Of a DNA stretch of 12,177 nt, positions 1 through 6,509 are shown in pieces. Origin of the DNA: PWQG01 sp041685555 (lineage in GTDB: Bacteria > Pseudomonadota > Gammaproteobacteria > Pseudomonadales > Pseudohongiellaceae); NCBI GenBank assembly GCA_041685555.1, contig JAWLFN010000063.1:1-12177 (forward strand). Reading direction: 5' to 3'. Positions within the stretch are counted from its first letter, which is position 1, and each line of letters begins with the position of its first letter. The notes below the pieces were generated by a model that was not told the origin of the DNA, made no database searches, and worked only from the letters and a program-made list of their open reading frames with translations. The translations under genes and the position numbers were made by a program.

Positions 1-459
1 GGAGCCGTGGATTTCCGCGATGAAACCTTCAATGCCGATGAGCCGGTGCGGGGCCAGTATGCCTTCAATACGTACCGGTTGACCTACCGGTGGCTGCTGC
101 GTCAGCGTGAGAACTGGGATCTGGGCCTTGGTGCCACCCTGCTGGTGCGGGACGCGAAGATCGCGCTGCACCAGGGGCAGCGCAGCGCCGTGGATGATGA
201 CCTGGGGCTGGTGCCGCTGTTCCACGTGCGGGGGACATATCGCTGGAGTGACCGTTGGCGCAGCGTGGTCGACATGGATTTCGCCGCCGCGCCGCAGGGA
301 CGGGCGGTGGACCTGGCCCTGCAACAGCACTATACGCTGCCATCCGGCTGGTATGGCTCACTGGGTTACCGCACCCTGGAGGGCGGTGCGGACAACGACA
401 GCCTGTACACCTTCGCCTGGTTGCATTACCTCACGTTCGGCGTCGGCTACCGGTTCTGA
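1..459 (+). CDS. C-terminal part of an outer-membrane beta-barrel protein (5' end outside window)
   Basis: The reading frame is open from the first base and ends with TGA at 457-459, so 152 codons of a longer gene are visible. The GTG at position 7 is in frame but is probably internal, because no ribosome binding site can be seen before it. The protein alternates polar and aromatic/aliphatic residues in short strands (YRLTYRWLL, WDLGLGATLLV, LFHVRGTYRW, YGSLGYRTLE, LTFGVGYRF) separated by polar turns. It ends in Tyr-Arg-Phe. A terminal Phe on such a strand is the usual recognition signal of BAM-assembled outer-membrane barrels. I infer an outer-membrane barrel but cannot name the family. A strong palindromic terminator follows at once and separates it from the convergent minus-strand gene. 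Confidence 0.7.
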   Translation, partial: GAVDFRDETFNADEPVRGQYAFNTYRLTYRWLLRQRENWDLGLGATLLVRDAKIALHQGQRSAVDDDLGLVPLFHVRGTYRWSDRWRSVVDMDFAAAPQGRAVDLALQQHYTLPSGWYGSLGYRTLEGGADNDSLYTFAWLHYLTFGVGYRF

Positions 460-460
460 C

Positions 461-486
461 AAAAAGCGGGACTGTCCCGCTTTTTT
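461..486. terminator. Bidirectional rho-independent terminator, copy A of the GGGACTGTCCC element
   Basis: AAAAAGCGGGA (461-471) and TCCCGCTTTTT (475-485) form a perfect 11-bp stem with a CTG loop. The A-run on one side and T-run on the other let it terminate from both strands. It sits 1 base after the stop of the barrel gene and 24 bases past the end of the convergent gene, where a shared terminator is expected. A pyrimidine-rich right arm with CGGTCCC continues to about 502. The left shoulder TGACAAAAA also precedes copy C at 3047, so here the repeat unit may supply the stop codon of the barrel gene. Confidence 0.85.
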
Positions 487-509
487 CGGTCCCCCTCTTT
501 CGTTCGCGG

Positions 510-839
510 TTACTGTTGCAGGGCCAGCTGGACGTTTTCCAGAACGGACTCCAGTTGTTGTTGCTGCGCCGCGCCAAAGAAATTCCGGCTCTCCAGCAGT
601 TCCGTCACCAGATCGCTGATCTGCTGCAGCTCTGCCTGGGTGAAACTGGTATAGACGGACAGGGGAATGGAAGCCAGATTACTGATCTGCTGGTTCACCG
701 AGGCTGGAACGATGATGGCGGGTTGGAAGATGGTGGATTCCGTTGTGATCACTGGCAGGGTGCCGGCCAGAGCAGCACCTGAAAACACGGTGGAAGACGC
801 GAACAGGCATACAGCCAGTCGATTTCTGAGTTGTAACAT
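510..839 (-). CDS. Small secreted protein of unknown function
   Basis: This gene encodes 109 residues that I do not recognise. The start ATG (837-839) is preceded by AGGAG about 8 bases upstream. Residues 1-25 are a clear Sec signal peptide: LRNR near the N-terminus, a hydrophobic core LAVCLFASSTVFSG, and a cleavage site after ALA. The mature part is rich in Gln, Ser and Leu and looks helical, with a last stretch (QAELQQISDLVTELLES...) that could form amphipathic helices. No lipobox, CxxCH or metal motif is seen. It lies 48 bases downstream of the interrupted barrel gene on the same strand, so it is probably co-transcribed from the promoter at 1719-1747. It may act in the periplasm with that barrel protein, but only position supports this. 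Confidence 0.75.
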   Translation of the reverse strand: MLQLRNRLAVCLFASSTVFSGAALAGTLPVITTESTIFQPAIIVPASVNQQISNLASIPLSVYTSFTQAELQQISDLVTELLESRNFFGAAQQQQLESVLENVQLALQQ

Positions 840-887
840 GTCATTTCTCCTGAATGGATGGTACAGGCAGTTTACCGCGACCGTCTG

Positions 888-1685
888 TTAGAAGGTGGCC
901 AGCCACGATGCGGTGATCAGCAGCCGGGTGTCGCCCAGCTCCTCGGTCAGGTCACTGGCACCGATGGTGAACTGTAGCGGTATGGTGGGTGCGGGACGGA
1001 TATCGAGACCGGCCACCATTTCATCGCCATCCCAGCCGGTGCTGAGGGCAAATCGAGGCGTCAGACCGATGCCGATGCTGCCGAAGGCCGCGTCATCGGG
1101 TTCAATGATGGAGTCACTGGCATCGGCGCCACTGCCGTAACCGGCCGTCAGCATGACCGGGAAGGAGCCCGCGTGGAAAACCGTGGAGGCGGAAGCGTAG
1201 TACCTTTCATCAATGCCATTGGAATCACCCCAGCCCAATGCGCTGTGAACGCCCACCGAAATGCTGGAAACGCCATTGGCTGTCAATCCAGGGGCGCGCT
1301 TGTGCAACATGGCACCGACACTGCCGCTATCGCCGAAGTCGCTCGGGTCGACGCTATTGATGGACGCGGTCATCTGGAACCCCACCGCCTCATCTGGATC
1401 ACCCAGTCCGAATCCGAGACCGCCGGAACCGTCCCAGTCATTGGTGGTGCGGCCACGATGATCCTAGGCTGACAGGGATGCCATGGCCTGGCCGCCACTG
1501 AGACCGAATCCCGAAATCACGCCGTAGGAACCCGGCGAGGGTAGCGGTCGGGTCAGTAGCGAGCTTTCCATGGACTGCAACGTCGAGATGATGTCGTCGG
1601 CGGTCATCTGCTGGGCCAGCGCCCCGCCTGATGTCGCCAGCAGACCTGTGCCTGCAATAACCAGTGTTGCCAGCCGGGTTTTCAT
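888..1685 (-). pseudogene. Beta-barrel-like secreted protein interrupted by one in-frame amber stop
   Basis: ATG at 1683-1685 follows AAGGAG with good spacing and opens a Sec signal peptide (MKTRLATLVIAGTGLLATSG, cleavage after ALA, residue 24). The frame meets TAG at 1464-1466, codon 74, then continues open in the same frame for 191 more codons to TAA at 888-890. The segment after the stop begins DHRGRTTNDWDGSGG, goes on with GFGLGDPDEAVGFQM, and ends in strand-like segments and a terminal Phe (LLITASWLATF), as in outer-membrane barrels. Without the amber the product would be about 265 residues with one signal peptide and one barrel-like domain. The downstream half has no export signal or convincing start of its own, so I treat both halves as one gene. 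Loss by a point mutation, sequencing error or amber read-through are all possible. Confidence 0.75.
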
Positions 1686-1718
1686 GGGAAATCTCCTTTC
1701 CATAGAGTGTATGAGCCG

Positions 1719-1747
1719 ATCGTACGATGCGGCCATTGCCAAGTCAA
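1719..1747 (-). promoter_or_regulatory. Sigma70-type promoter of the barrel / small secreted protein unit
   Basis: On the minus strand, TTGACT (plus 1742-1747) is followed by a 17-base spacer and TACGAT (plus 1719-1724). The -35 matches 5 of 6 consensus bases; the -10 matches 4 of 6, including the key first T-A and last T. Transcription would start near 1712, giving a leader of roughly 27 bases before the ATG at 1685. The -10 lies in a perfect palindrome ATCGTACGAT (1719-1728), which could be an operator, though a 10-base palindrome alone is weak evidence. Confidence 0.55.
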
Positions 1748-1765
1748 AACACAGTTCTCATTTTT

Positions 1766-1826
1766 GAAAAACAGGGACTGAAAAACAGGGACAGTCCCTC
1801 TTTTTCTGTTCGTCTTTTCCCTGTCC
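1766..1826 (-). terminator. Copy B of the GGGACTGTCCC element, likely terminator of the cardiolipin synthase gene
   Basis: The core is AGGGA (1787-1791), CAG loop, TCCCT (1795-1799), flanked by AAAAA and TTTTT (1781-1785, 1801-1805) with one mismatch between them. Read on the minus strand it follows the stop of the cardiolipin synthase gene as a hairpin plus U-run. The left shoulder is duplicated as a 14-base tandem, GAAAAACAGGGACT then GAAAAACAGGGACA (1766-1779 and 1780-1793), which looks like slippage or a partial second unit. A pyrimidine-rich arm ending CCCTGTCC runs up to the synthase stop codon (1827-1829). Confidence 0.7.
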
Positions 1827-3002
1827 TCAGAGATCGAACCAGACCATTACTATGCGGTTCAACCATCCCCACACCCGTATCTTCAGGCGATGTCTCCAGG
1901 GCAGTGCCTGCCACCGCTCCAGCGTCCATTCCTCACAATATCGAAAGTCTTTCTCGAACTCCTGTTTCACCGCCCGCGCCAACGGCGCATCGATGGCATT
2001 CTGGTTCGCTTCCTTGTTCCATTGCAAGGTCCAGTGGTCAAAATTGCAGGAGCCGATCGACACCCAACGATCGATCAGCACGGTCTTCTGATGGGCCACT
2101 CGAGGTTGGTACTCCAGTATCCGGATCCCGGCGCGGAGCAGGCTCGGGTAGAATCGTTGCCCGGCGTAACGCACGAAGGGCAGATCGGTATGCCGGCCAC
2201 AGGTCTGCAGGCGAACATCCACACCCCGCGCCGCGGCGTGCATCAATGCGCGTTGCAATGCCAGGGAGGGCAGAAAGTAGGGTGTGGCGACCCAGATCCG
2301 TGTCTCGGCGCGGCGGATGCTGGACAGCAGGGATGCGAGCAGATCCCGGTGAAACCGCGAATCGCTGTACGAGACCCGGCCATGGCCGTCGCCGGACAAT
2401 GGCCATTCGGGGACATTGTCGCGGGGGGGGAGTAGCTTGCCCGGGCGCCGGGTCGGGCGGTCGGCCTCTCGCCAGCTGGTTTCAAACAGGTCCTGCCAGT
2501 CGCCGACGACCGGCCCCTGGATGACAAGCATCTGCTCATGCCATGGGGTCTCACCAGTCTGCCCATCGGGCTCGCAGAACTTGTCCGTGAACCCCATGCC
2601 GCCCGTGAAAACGGTTTGCCCGTCAAATATCAGGATTTTCCGATGGTCACGGTGGAGTAACCGCGTTCCGGGGCGCCAGGGTAATGGATTGTAGTGCCGC
2701 AGATCGATGCCGCCTTTCCTGAGACGATTCCTGTCGTCACTGCTGAACTCCAGGCTGCCGGTACCATCGAACAGGCAGCGCACGGTCACACCACGCCGGG
2801 CGGCGTCGATCAGTGCATCGATCAGGCGGCTCGTGCTCTTGCCGGAGATGACCAGATACATCTCGATATCAATGCGGCTCCGGGCTTCCCCGATCGCCTG
2901 AAGAATGCGGGGGAAATACTGTGTGCCGTCCACCAGCAGTTCAAATTGGCAGCCCGCCTGCCAGTGGTAACGGGGCGCCGGATCCGCCGTGCGCTTCTGC
3001 AT
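1827..3002 (-). CDS. clsB: Cardiolipin synthase B-type phospholipase D-family protein
   Basis: The product has 391 residues and two phospholipase D domains. Both HKD motifs are intact: H120-x-K122-x4-D127 (HRKILIFDG, followed by FTGGMGF) and H304-x-K306-x4-D311 (HQKTVLID, followed by GSCNFD). In this family the two motifs form one active site that goes through a phospho-histidine intermediate and transfers phosphatidyl groups to make cardiolipin or related lipids at the inner membrane. Length, soluble N-terminus without the two transmembrane helices of ClsA, and motif layout fit ClsB (YbhO). I chose the ATG at 3000-3002 because AGGAG lies 8 bases upstream; longer in-frame versions would run through the palindromic repeat at 3051-3076. 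It is divergent from the YbhN-type gene; in E. coli these two genes are neighbours. A related PLD-family transferase is possible, so the substrate is inferred. Confidence 0.88.
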   Translation of the reverse strand: MQKRTADPAPRYHWQAGCQFELLVDGTQYFPRILQAIGEARSRIDIEMYLVISGKSTSRLIDALIDAARRGVTVRCLFDGTGSLEFSSDDRNRLRKGGIDLRHYNPLPWRPGTRLLHRDHRKILIFDGQTVFTGGMGFTDKFCEPDGQTGETPWHEQMLVIQGPVVGDWQDLFETSWREADRPTRRPGKLLPPRDNVPEWPLSGDGHGRVSYSDSRFHRDLLASLLSSIRRAETRIWVATPYFLPSLALQRALMHAAARGVDVRLQTCGRHTDLPFVRYAGQRFYPSLLRAGIRILEYQPRVAHQKTVLIDRWVSIGSCNFDHWTLQWNKEANQNAIDAPLARAVKQEFEKDFRYCEEWTLERWQALPWRHRLKIRVWGWLNRIVMVWFDL

Positions 3003-3046
3003 TGCCTGCTCTCCTGACCGCATGACCCCCATATAATGCCTGATCC

Positions 3047-3090
3047 TGACAAAAAAGCGGGACTGTCCCGGTTTTTCTTTTCCGGGTACA
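3047..3090. repeat. Copy C of the GGGACTGTCCC element, between divergent promoters
   Basis: The core runs from 3051 to 3076: AAAAAAGCGGGA, loop CTG, TCCCGGTTTTT, with one G-G mismatch in the stem. TGAC precedes it as in copy A, and a right arm of TCTTTTCCGGG follows. Unlike the other copies it is not at a gene end but in the 126-base gap between two divergent starts (3002 and 3129/3182). Read on the plus strand it is a terminator-like hairpin with a U-run ahead of the YbhN-type gene. It could therefore interrupt transcription of that gene, or the promoter may lie to its right. Confidence 0.75.
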
Positions 3091-3128
3091 GTTGTGAGCC
3101 ACCGGCAAGTCAGGAAAAGGAGCCAGGA

Positions 3129-3185
3129 ATGTCTGAAGCACATCTACCGGCGGGGGCGTCCCGGGCAACCCGGGCCGGGCAGTGA
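3129..3185 (+). CDS. Possible 18-codon leader peptide coupled to the YbhN-type gene
   Basis: ATG at 3129-3131 has the best ribosome binding site in this gap: AAAAGGAG at 3115-3122, 6 bases before the ATG. The frame encodes MSEAHLPAGASRATRAGQ and stops with TGA at 3183-3185. That stop overlaps the GTG start of the next gene (GTGA at 3182-3185). The GTG itself has no Shine-Dalgarno sequence, so ribosomes ending the leader could restart on it. Alternatively a one-base error in the very GC-rich run at 3148-3190 splits the true N-terminus of the YbhN-type protein from its body; the sequence alone cannot decide. The peptide has no run of one amino acid typical of classical attenuators. Confidence 0.4.
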   Translation: MSEAHLPAGASRATRAGQ

Positions 3186-4159
3186 CCGGGGGGCTCGACA
3201 GCTGGAAACTGCGCGCCCTGATCGCCTCGATCACAGTGGCCATGGCGGGCTACCTGCTGGTCTCCCTGTGGGGCGGCTGGCAAGAGGTCTACACGGCGCT
3301 GCTGCGTATCGGCTTCACCGGCACGTTGCTGGTGCTGTCGATGTCCCTGGTCAATTACGGCCTGCGTTTCCTGCGCTGGCACTGGTATCTGCATGAACTG
3401 GGGCATGTCGTGCCGTGGCGACCGGGTCTGCGCATCTACCTGAGCGGTTTCGCCCTGACCACGACCCCCGGCAAGGCCGGCGAGATGATCCGGGCCCTGC
3501 TGCTGCGCGCGCATGGCGTGCCGGTGCCGACCACGTTCGCGGCCTTCATCAGTGAACGTCTTTCCGATCTGGTCGCCATCCTGCTGCTGACCCTGCTGGG
3601 CCTGGCCCAGTATCCCCAGGCCCGCATGCCCGTGGGGGTGGCCCTGTTGTTGCTCACTGCCGTATTGCTGGTGCTGTCCAGTCCCCGGCCTCTGCGCTGG
3701 CTGGTGCAACAGGGCGCGGAGGGGGCAGGACGCCTGCGGGGCCTGCTGGCGCATGTCGGCACCACGCTGTTGTCGGCGCGGCGTTGTCATCGCCCCGGGC
3801 TGTTGCTCGGCGCCACGCTGATCAGCATCGTGGCCTGGGGCGCCGAGGCGCTGGCGTTCTACTGGGTGCTGGACTGGCTGGGCGCCGACGTCGGCCTGGC
3901 CTTCGCCGTGTTCGTCTACGCCGTTTCCATGTTGGCCGGTGCGGTCAGTTTTCTGCCCGGCGGACTGGGCAGCGCGGAAGCGGTGATGCTCTCCCTGCTG
4001 GCACTGGCCGGCATGACTCTGCCGGATGCGATTGCGGCCACGGTGTTCATCCGTCTGGCGACGCTGTGGTTTGCGGTGCTGCTGGGCCTGGTGGCGCTGA
4101 ATCGCCATCCGCTCGATACGGGTGATACAGAGGCGTCCCGCGACGCTCCGCCGCAGTAG
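3182..4159 (+). CDS. YbhN / UPF0104-type integral membrane protein (lysylphosphatidylglycerol synthase TM-domain family)
   Basis: The product has 325 residues and about eight hydrophobic segments, with a short charged tail after the last one. Family landmarks are visible: NYGLRFLRWHWYL (about 58-70), TPGKAGEMIRALLLR (95-109), SERLSDL (124-130) and FLPGGLGSAEA (258-268). This is the membrane-domain family (PF03706) found in MprF as the lipid flippase half; stand-alone members such as E. coli YbhN are poorly defined. A role in moving or handling phospholipids is an inference, supported by the divergent cardiolipin synthase gene. GTG at 3182 is the first possible start in this frame (an in-frame TGA lies at 3134-3136) but lacks a ribosome binding site; see the overlapping leader ORF. 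A start at ATG 3241 would cut into the first hydrophobic segment. No soluble synthase domain is attached. Confidence 0.85.
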   Translation: MTGGLDSWKLRALIASITVAMAGYLLVSLWGGWQEVYTALLRIGFTGTLLVLSMSLVNYGLRFLRWHWYLHELGHVVPWRPGLRIYLSGFALTTTPGKAGEMIRALLLRAHGVPVPTTFAAFISERLSDLVAILLLTLLGLAQYPQARMPVGVALLLLTAVLLVLSSPRPLRWLVQQGAEGAGRLRGLLAHVGTTLLSARRCHRPGLLLGATLISIVAWGAEALAFYWVLDWLGADVGLAFAVFVYAVSMLAGAVSFLPGGLGSAEAVMLSLLALAGMTLPDAIAATVFIRLATLWFAVLLGLVALNRHPLDTGDTEASRDAPPQ

Positions 4160-4222
4160 GCGAAGGGGCGCGACTGCGGTATGCTCCGACAGGACGATTC
4201 CCTATTCAAGAGGACCACTACC

Positions 4223-5491
4223 ATGACTGATCCGTTGCAATCGGCCGCCGGTAACGGCCTGCTGCACCGCCGTCATCTGCTGAAGATGGGCCTGGCCGGT
4301 GCCGGCTCCCTGCTGGCCACCGGTGTGGCCGCCCAGGACCAGGCCCTGCGCCTGCAGATTCCCGAATGGTCGCGCCGTCCCGGCCCCGGCCAGAGTGGCT
4401 ACGGCCAGCCTTCACCGCATGCCGAGCGCATCCAGCGCCTGTTTTCACCGGCCGGACCGGTGTATCCCGGTGGCGGTGCCTCGCGCACGCCGCTGCATCA
4501 GCTGCAGGGCACGATCACGCCCAACAGCCTGCACTTCGAGCGCCACCATGCCGGTGTGCCGGAGATCGATCCGGCCGGACATCGACTGGCCATTCACGGG
4601 CTGGTGCGTCAGCCGCTGGTGTTCGATTACGAGGAGCTGCTGCGCTACCCGATGGTCAGCCGTATCCAGTTCCTGGAGTGCTCGGGCAACAGTGGTGCGC
4701 TGCTGGGTTCGCAGCCGGTGGACGGTACGGCCGGCAGCATTCATGGCCTGGTGTCCTGCGCTGAGTGGACCGGTATACCGCTGTCCACGTTGCTGGACGA
4801 GGCCGGTGTGGCCGACGGGGCCGGCTGGCTGCTGGCGGTGGGCGCGGACGGTGCCAGCATGGGGCGATCGATTCCCGTGGACAAGGCGCTGGATGATGTG
4901 CTGGTGGCGCTGTACCAGAACGGCGAGCCGCTGCGACCGGAACAGGGCTACCCGGTACGTCTGTTCGTGCCGGGCTGGGAAGGCAACGTCAGCGTCAAGT
5001 GGCTCACGCAGCTCAAGCTGGCCAGTGGGCCGGGACAGTTCCGCGATGAAACCTCCAAGTACACGGACACGATGCCGGACCGGAGCAGTCGGCAGTTCAC
5101 CTTTCCGATGGGCGTGAAGTCGGTGATCACCTCGCCGTCCGGACAGATGCACCTGTCACGGCAGGGCATCTATCAGGTGACGGGGCTGGCCTGGTCGGGC
5201 GGCGGACGTATCCGTCGGGTCGAGGTCTCGGCCGATGGCGGGCGCAGCTGGGCGGCAGCGGCGCTGGAAGCGCAGCACGGTGACAAGGCGCTGACGCGAT
5301 TCCGCATCCCCTGGAACTGGCAGGGCGGCGAGGCGATGTTGCTCAGTCGTGCCACCGACGAGAAGGGGCAGGTGCAACCTTCACGGGCGGAGGTGCTGGA
5401 ACGGCAGGGCACGGTCGCGTTCTATCACAACAACTGTATGCAGAGCTGGGCCGTGGCGGCGGACGGGGAGGTGCGTAATGCGTTTGTATAA
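4223..5491 (+). CDS. soxC: SoxC-type sulfite/sulfane dehydrogenase, molybdopterin subunit
   Basis: The product has 422 residues and a twin-arginine signal (HRRHLLKMG at 15-23, then a hydrophobic stretch ending GVAAQ near 38), so it is exported folded with its cofactor. The core matches the sulfite oxidase fold: LHFERHHAGVPEIDP (103-117), the cofactor-ligating Cys153 in FLECSGNSG, EWTGIPLSTLL (181-191), GYPVRLFVPGWEGNVSVKWL (242-261), and a C-terminal dimerisation-type domain from about 296 (GVKSVITSPSG, RRVEVSADGG). The LHFERHHAG segment and length favour SoxC over YedY (MsrP). SoxC works with a cytochrome c to oxidise sulfane sulfur or sulfite in the periplasm. ATG at 4223 follows AAGAGGA; an in-frame ATG at 4181 would put an extra 14 residues before it without such a site. 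The cytochrome gene overlaps its end by 14 bases. No other sox gene is in view, so direct sulfite oxidation (SorAB-like) is equally possible. Confidence 0.88.
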   Translation: MTDPLQSAAGNGLLHRRHLLKMGLAGAGSLLATGVAAQDQALRLQIPEWSRRPGPGQSGYGQPSPHAERIQRLFSPAGPVYPGGGASRTPLHQLQGTITPNSLHFERHHAGVPEIDPAGHRLAIHGLVRQPLVFDYEELLRYPMVSRIQFLECSGNSGALLGSQPVDGTAGSIHGLVSCAEWTGIPLSTLLDEAGVADGAGWLLAVGADGASMGRSIPVDKALDDVLVALYQNGEPLRPEQGYPVRLFVPGWEGNVSVKWLTQLKLASGPGQFRDETSKYTDTMPDRSSRQFTFPMGVKSVITSPSGQMHLSRQGIYQVTGLAWSGGGRIRRVEVSADGGRSWAAAALEAQHGDKALTRFRIPWNWQGGEAMLLSRATDEKGQVQPSRAEVLERQGTVAFYHNNCMQSWAVAADGEVRNAFV

Positions 5492-6038
5492 GGGATTCTT
5501 TCTGGCATCGGCGGCCGCGCTGTCATTTTCCGTGCTGGCGCAGTCCTCCGGTTCCGGTGGTCTGCAGTCCCCCTCATCGGGTGGCGCCGGGCTGGGCCGG
5601 GCGGTCTCGGAGGCGGCGCTGGCGGAGTTCGATCTGATTGTCGGTGGTTCGGGAGAGAATCTGCCCGCCGGCAGTGGGACCGCGGCCGAAGGGCAGGCGG
5701 TCTACGAGGCCAACTGCATGGTCTGCCATGGACCGGAGGGCGAAGGCGTGACCGGCGCCACCCGCCTGGTCGGCGGCGATATGCAATCCGAGGGGCCGCC
5801 GCTGAAAACGGTGGGCAGTTACTGGCCGCATGCGGTGACGATTTTCGATTACGTGCGCCGCGCCATGCCGGCCGACAATCCCAAGTCGCTGAGCGACGAG
5901 GCGGTCTACCAGGTCACGGCGTATCTGCTGCACATGAATGGCATTGTGGAGCGGGAGGACGTTATCGATGCCGACAGCCTGCCGGAGGTGGTGATGCCGA
6001 ATGCGGATGGTTTCGAGGATCATAGCGCGACGCGTTAA
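5478..6038 (+). CDS. SoxD-like monohaem cytochrome c subunit
   Basis: The product has 186 residues with a Sec signal peptide (LYKGFFLASAAALSFSVLA, cleavage after residue 21). A Ser/Gly-rich linker leads to a class I cytochrome c domain with one CxxCH haem site (C80-M-V-C83-H84). Met130 in RRAMP is the likely sixth iron ligand, and SDEAVYQVTAYLLHMNG is the usual C-terminal helix. ATG at 5478 has GGGGAGG 7 bases upstream and overlaps the SoxC-type gene by 14 bases, so the two are translationally linked and probably form one complex, with this protein taking electrons from the molybdenum centre. Classical SoxD of Paracoccus is about twice as long with two haems; this one is short, closer in size to a SorB-like subunit though its sequence style (AVYEANCMVCHGPEGEG, MPNADGF) is SoxD-like. 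Hence no firm symbol is given. Confidence 0.87.
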   Translation: MRLYKGFFLASAAALSFSVLAQSSGSGGLQSPSSGGAGLGRAVSEAALAEFDLIVGGSGENLPAGSGTAAEGQAVYEANCMVCHGPEGEGVTGATRLVGGDMQSEGPPLKTVGSYWPHAVTIFDYVRRAMPADNPKSLSDEAVYQVTAYLLHMNGIVEREDVIDADSLPEVVMPNADGFEDHSATR

Positions 6039-6086
6039 AAAGCGGGAGAAAAAGCGGGGCCGCTTTTACCCTTTTTCCCCGCTTTT
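6037..6086. terminator. Copy D, compound palindrome / bidirectional terminator after the cytochrome gene
   Basis: AAAAGCGGGG (6050-6059) pairs with CCCCGCTTTT (6077-6086) over 10 bases. A second smaller pairing (AAAAGCGG with CCGCTTTT, 6061-6068) competes with it, and the left unit AAAAAGCGGGAG is repeated in tandem. It is a diverged relative of the GGGACTGTCCC element: it keeps the A-rich shoulder, GCGGG and T-rich shoulder, but has lost the central ACTGT. It starts inside the cytochrome stop codon and ends one base before the stop codon of the hipA remnant, so it can serve both convergent genes. Confidence 0.75.
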
Positions 6087-6308
6087 CTAAGCCTCGATCC
6101 GCTTGGCGATCAGTTGAACGTCCTGTTCATTGACGCCACAAGAGAGGTAGTGCTCCCGCCATGAGAGCAAGGGTTGTGAAACCTGTTGGATGATTTCTTC
6201 GGCCGCGGTCTGGCGCCGCCCGTGCTGGAACTCCCCGGCCAGCGTGGGTTTGCTGGCCGGGGACGCGGCGAACACGTATGCAGTGGTCACGGGGTTGTGT
6301 CTTGTCAT
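6087..6308 (-). pseudogene. Internally deleted HipA-like toxin kinase remnant
   Basis: Only 73 codons remain, against roughly 400 or more for HipA kinases. Residues 1-33 (MTRHNPVTTAYVFAASPAS, then KPTLAGEF) look like the N-terminus of a HipA-type protein with a YVF strand. Residues from about 34 (TAAEEIIQQVSQPLLSWREH) to the end (CGVNEQDVQLIAKRIEA) look like the extreme C-terminal helices of HipA. The kinase core between them is missing, so the frame has closed up by an in-frame deletion. HipA phosphorylates targets such as GltX; nothing catalytic can be left here. The ATG overlaps the stop of the upstream HTH remnant by one base, the usual hipB-hipA coupling. The family call is from recognised motifs only. 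Confidence 0.6.
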
Positions 6309-6508
6309 CAGTAGCGCCTCTTCCCCGCCCGTACGGCCACACCAACGGGGTCGAGGTGTGGCGCAGCCAGCTCCTGCAGTCCGTCGGTCATCTCCAGCAG
6401 GTCCAGTGCTGCCGCGATCGCGCCAACTGATACTTCCGGGCTGCCACGCTCGACGGCCTGATAGGTGCTCAATGCCATCAGGCAGCGGCTGGCCATCTCG
6501 CGTTGCGT
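6308..6508 (-). pseudogene. 5'-truncated HipB-like HTH antitoxin remnant
   Basis: Read leftward from 6508 the frame gives TQREMASRCLMALSTYQAVE, then RGSPEVSVGAIAAALDLL and a tail ending KRRY with TGA at 6308-6310. TQRE-MAS...STYQAVERGSP is the middle of a Xre-type HTH as found in regulators next to hipA. The first helix and true start are absent: immediately upstream of Thr the frame enters the palindromic element at 6510, whose translation (FPFS-type) is not HTH-like. An internal ATG at 6494-6496 exists but would remove part of the DNA-binding helix and has no good ribosome binding site. The stop overlaps the ATG of the HipA remnant (TGATG). I read this as a dead antitoxin whose 5' end was lost at the repeat. 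Confidence 0.65.
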
Positions 6509-6509
6509 A

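Noticed and set aside
3032..3037. Exact TATAAT on the plus strand as promoter of the YbhN-type gene
   Set aside because: No acceptable -35 lies 16-18 bases upstream, and a transcript from it would run straight into the terminator-like hairpin; one hexamer is not enough.
3003..3143. Longer N-terminus for the cardiolipin synthase
   Set aside because: The added residues come from translating repeat copy C and upstream DNA; the ATG at 3002 has AGGAG at good spacing.
3110..4108. Long minus-strand frame very rich in Gln, His and Arg
   Set aside because: It is the antisense shadow of the YbhN-type gene: biased composition, no ribosome binding site and no family motif, while the plus-strand frame has clear membrane segments and motifs.
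4180..4185. TATGCT as a -10 element for the SoxC-type gene
   Set aside because: The matching -35 region agrees at only about 3 of 6 positions; read-through from the gene 63 bases upstream is just as likely.
4299..5117. Long plus-strand frame rich in Arg, Trp and Cys inside the SoxC-type gene
   Set aside because: Composition is typical of an out-of-frame reading of GC-rich DNA; the overlapping SoxC-type frame carries all recognised motifs.
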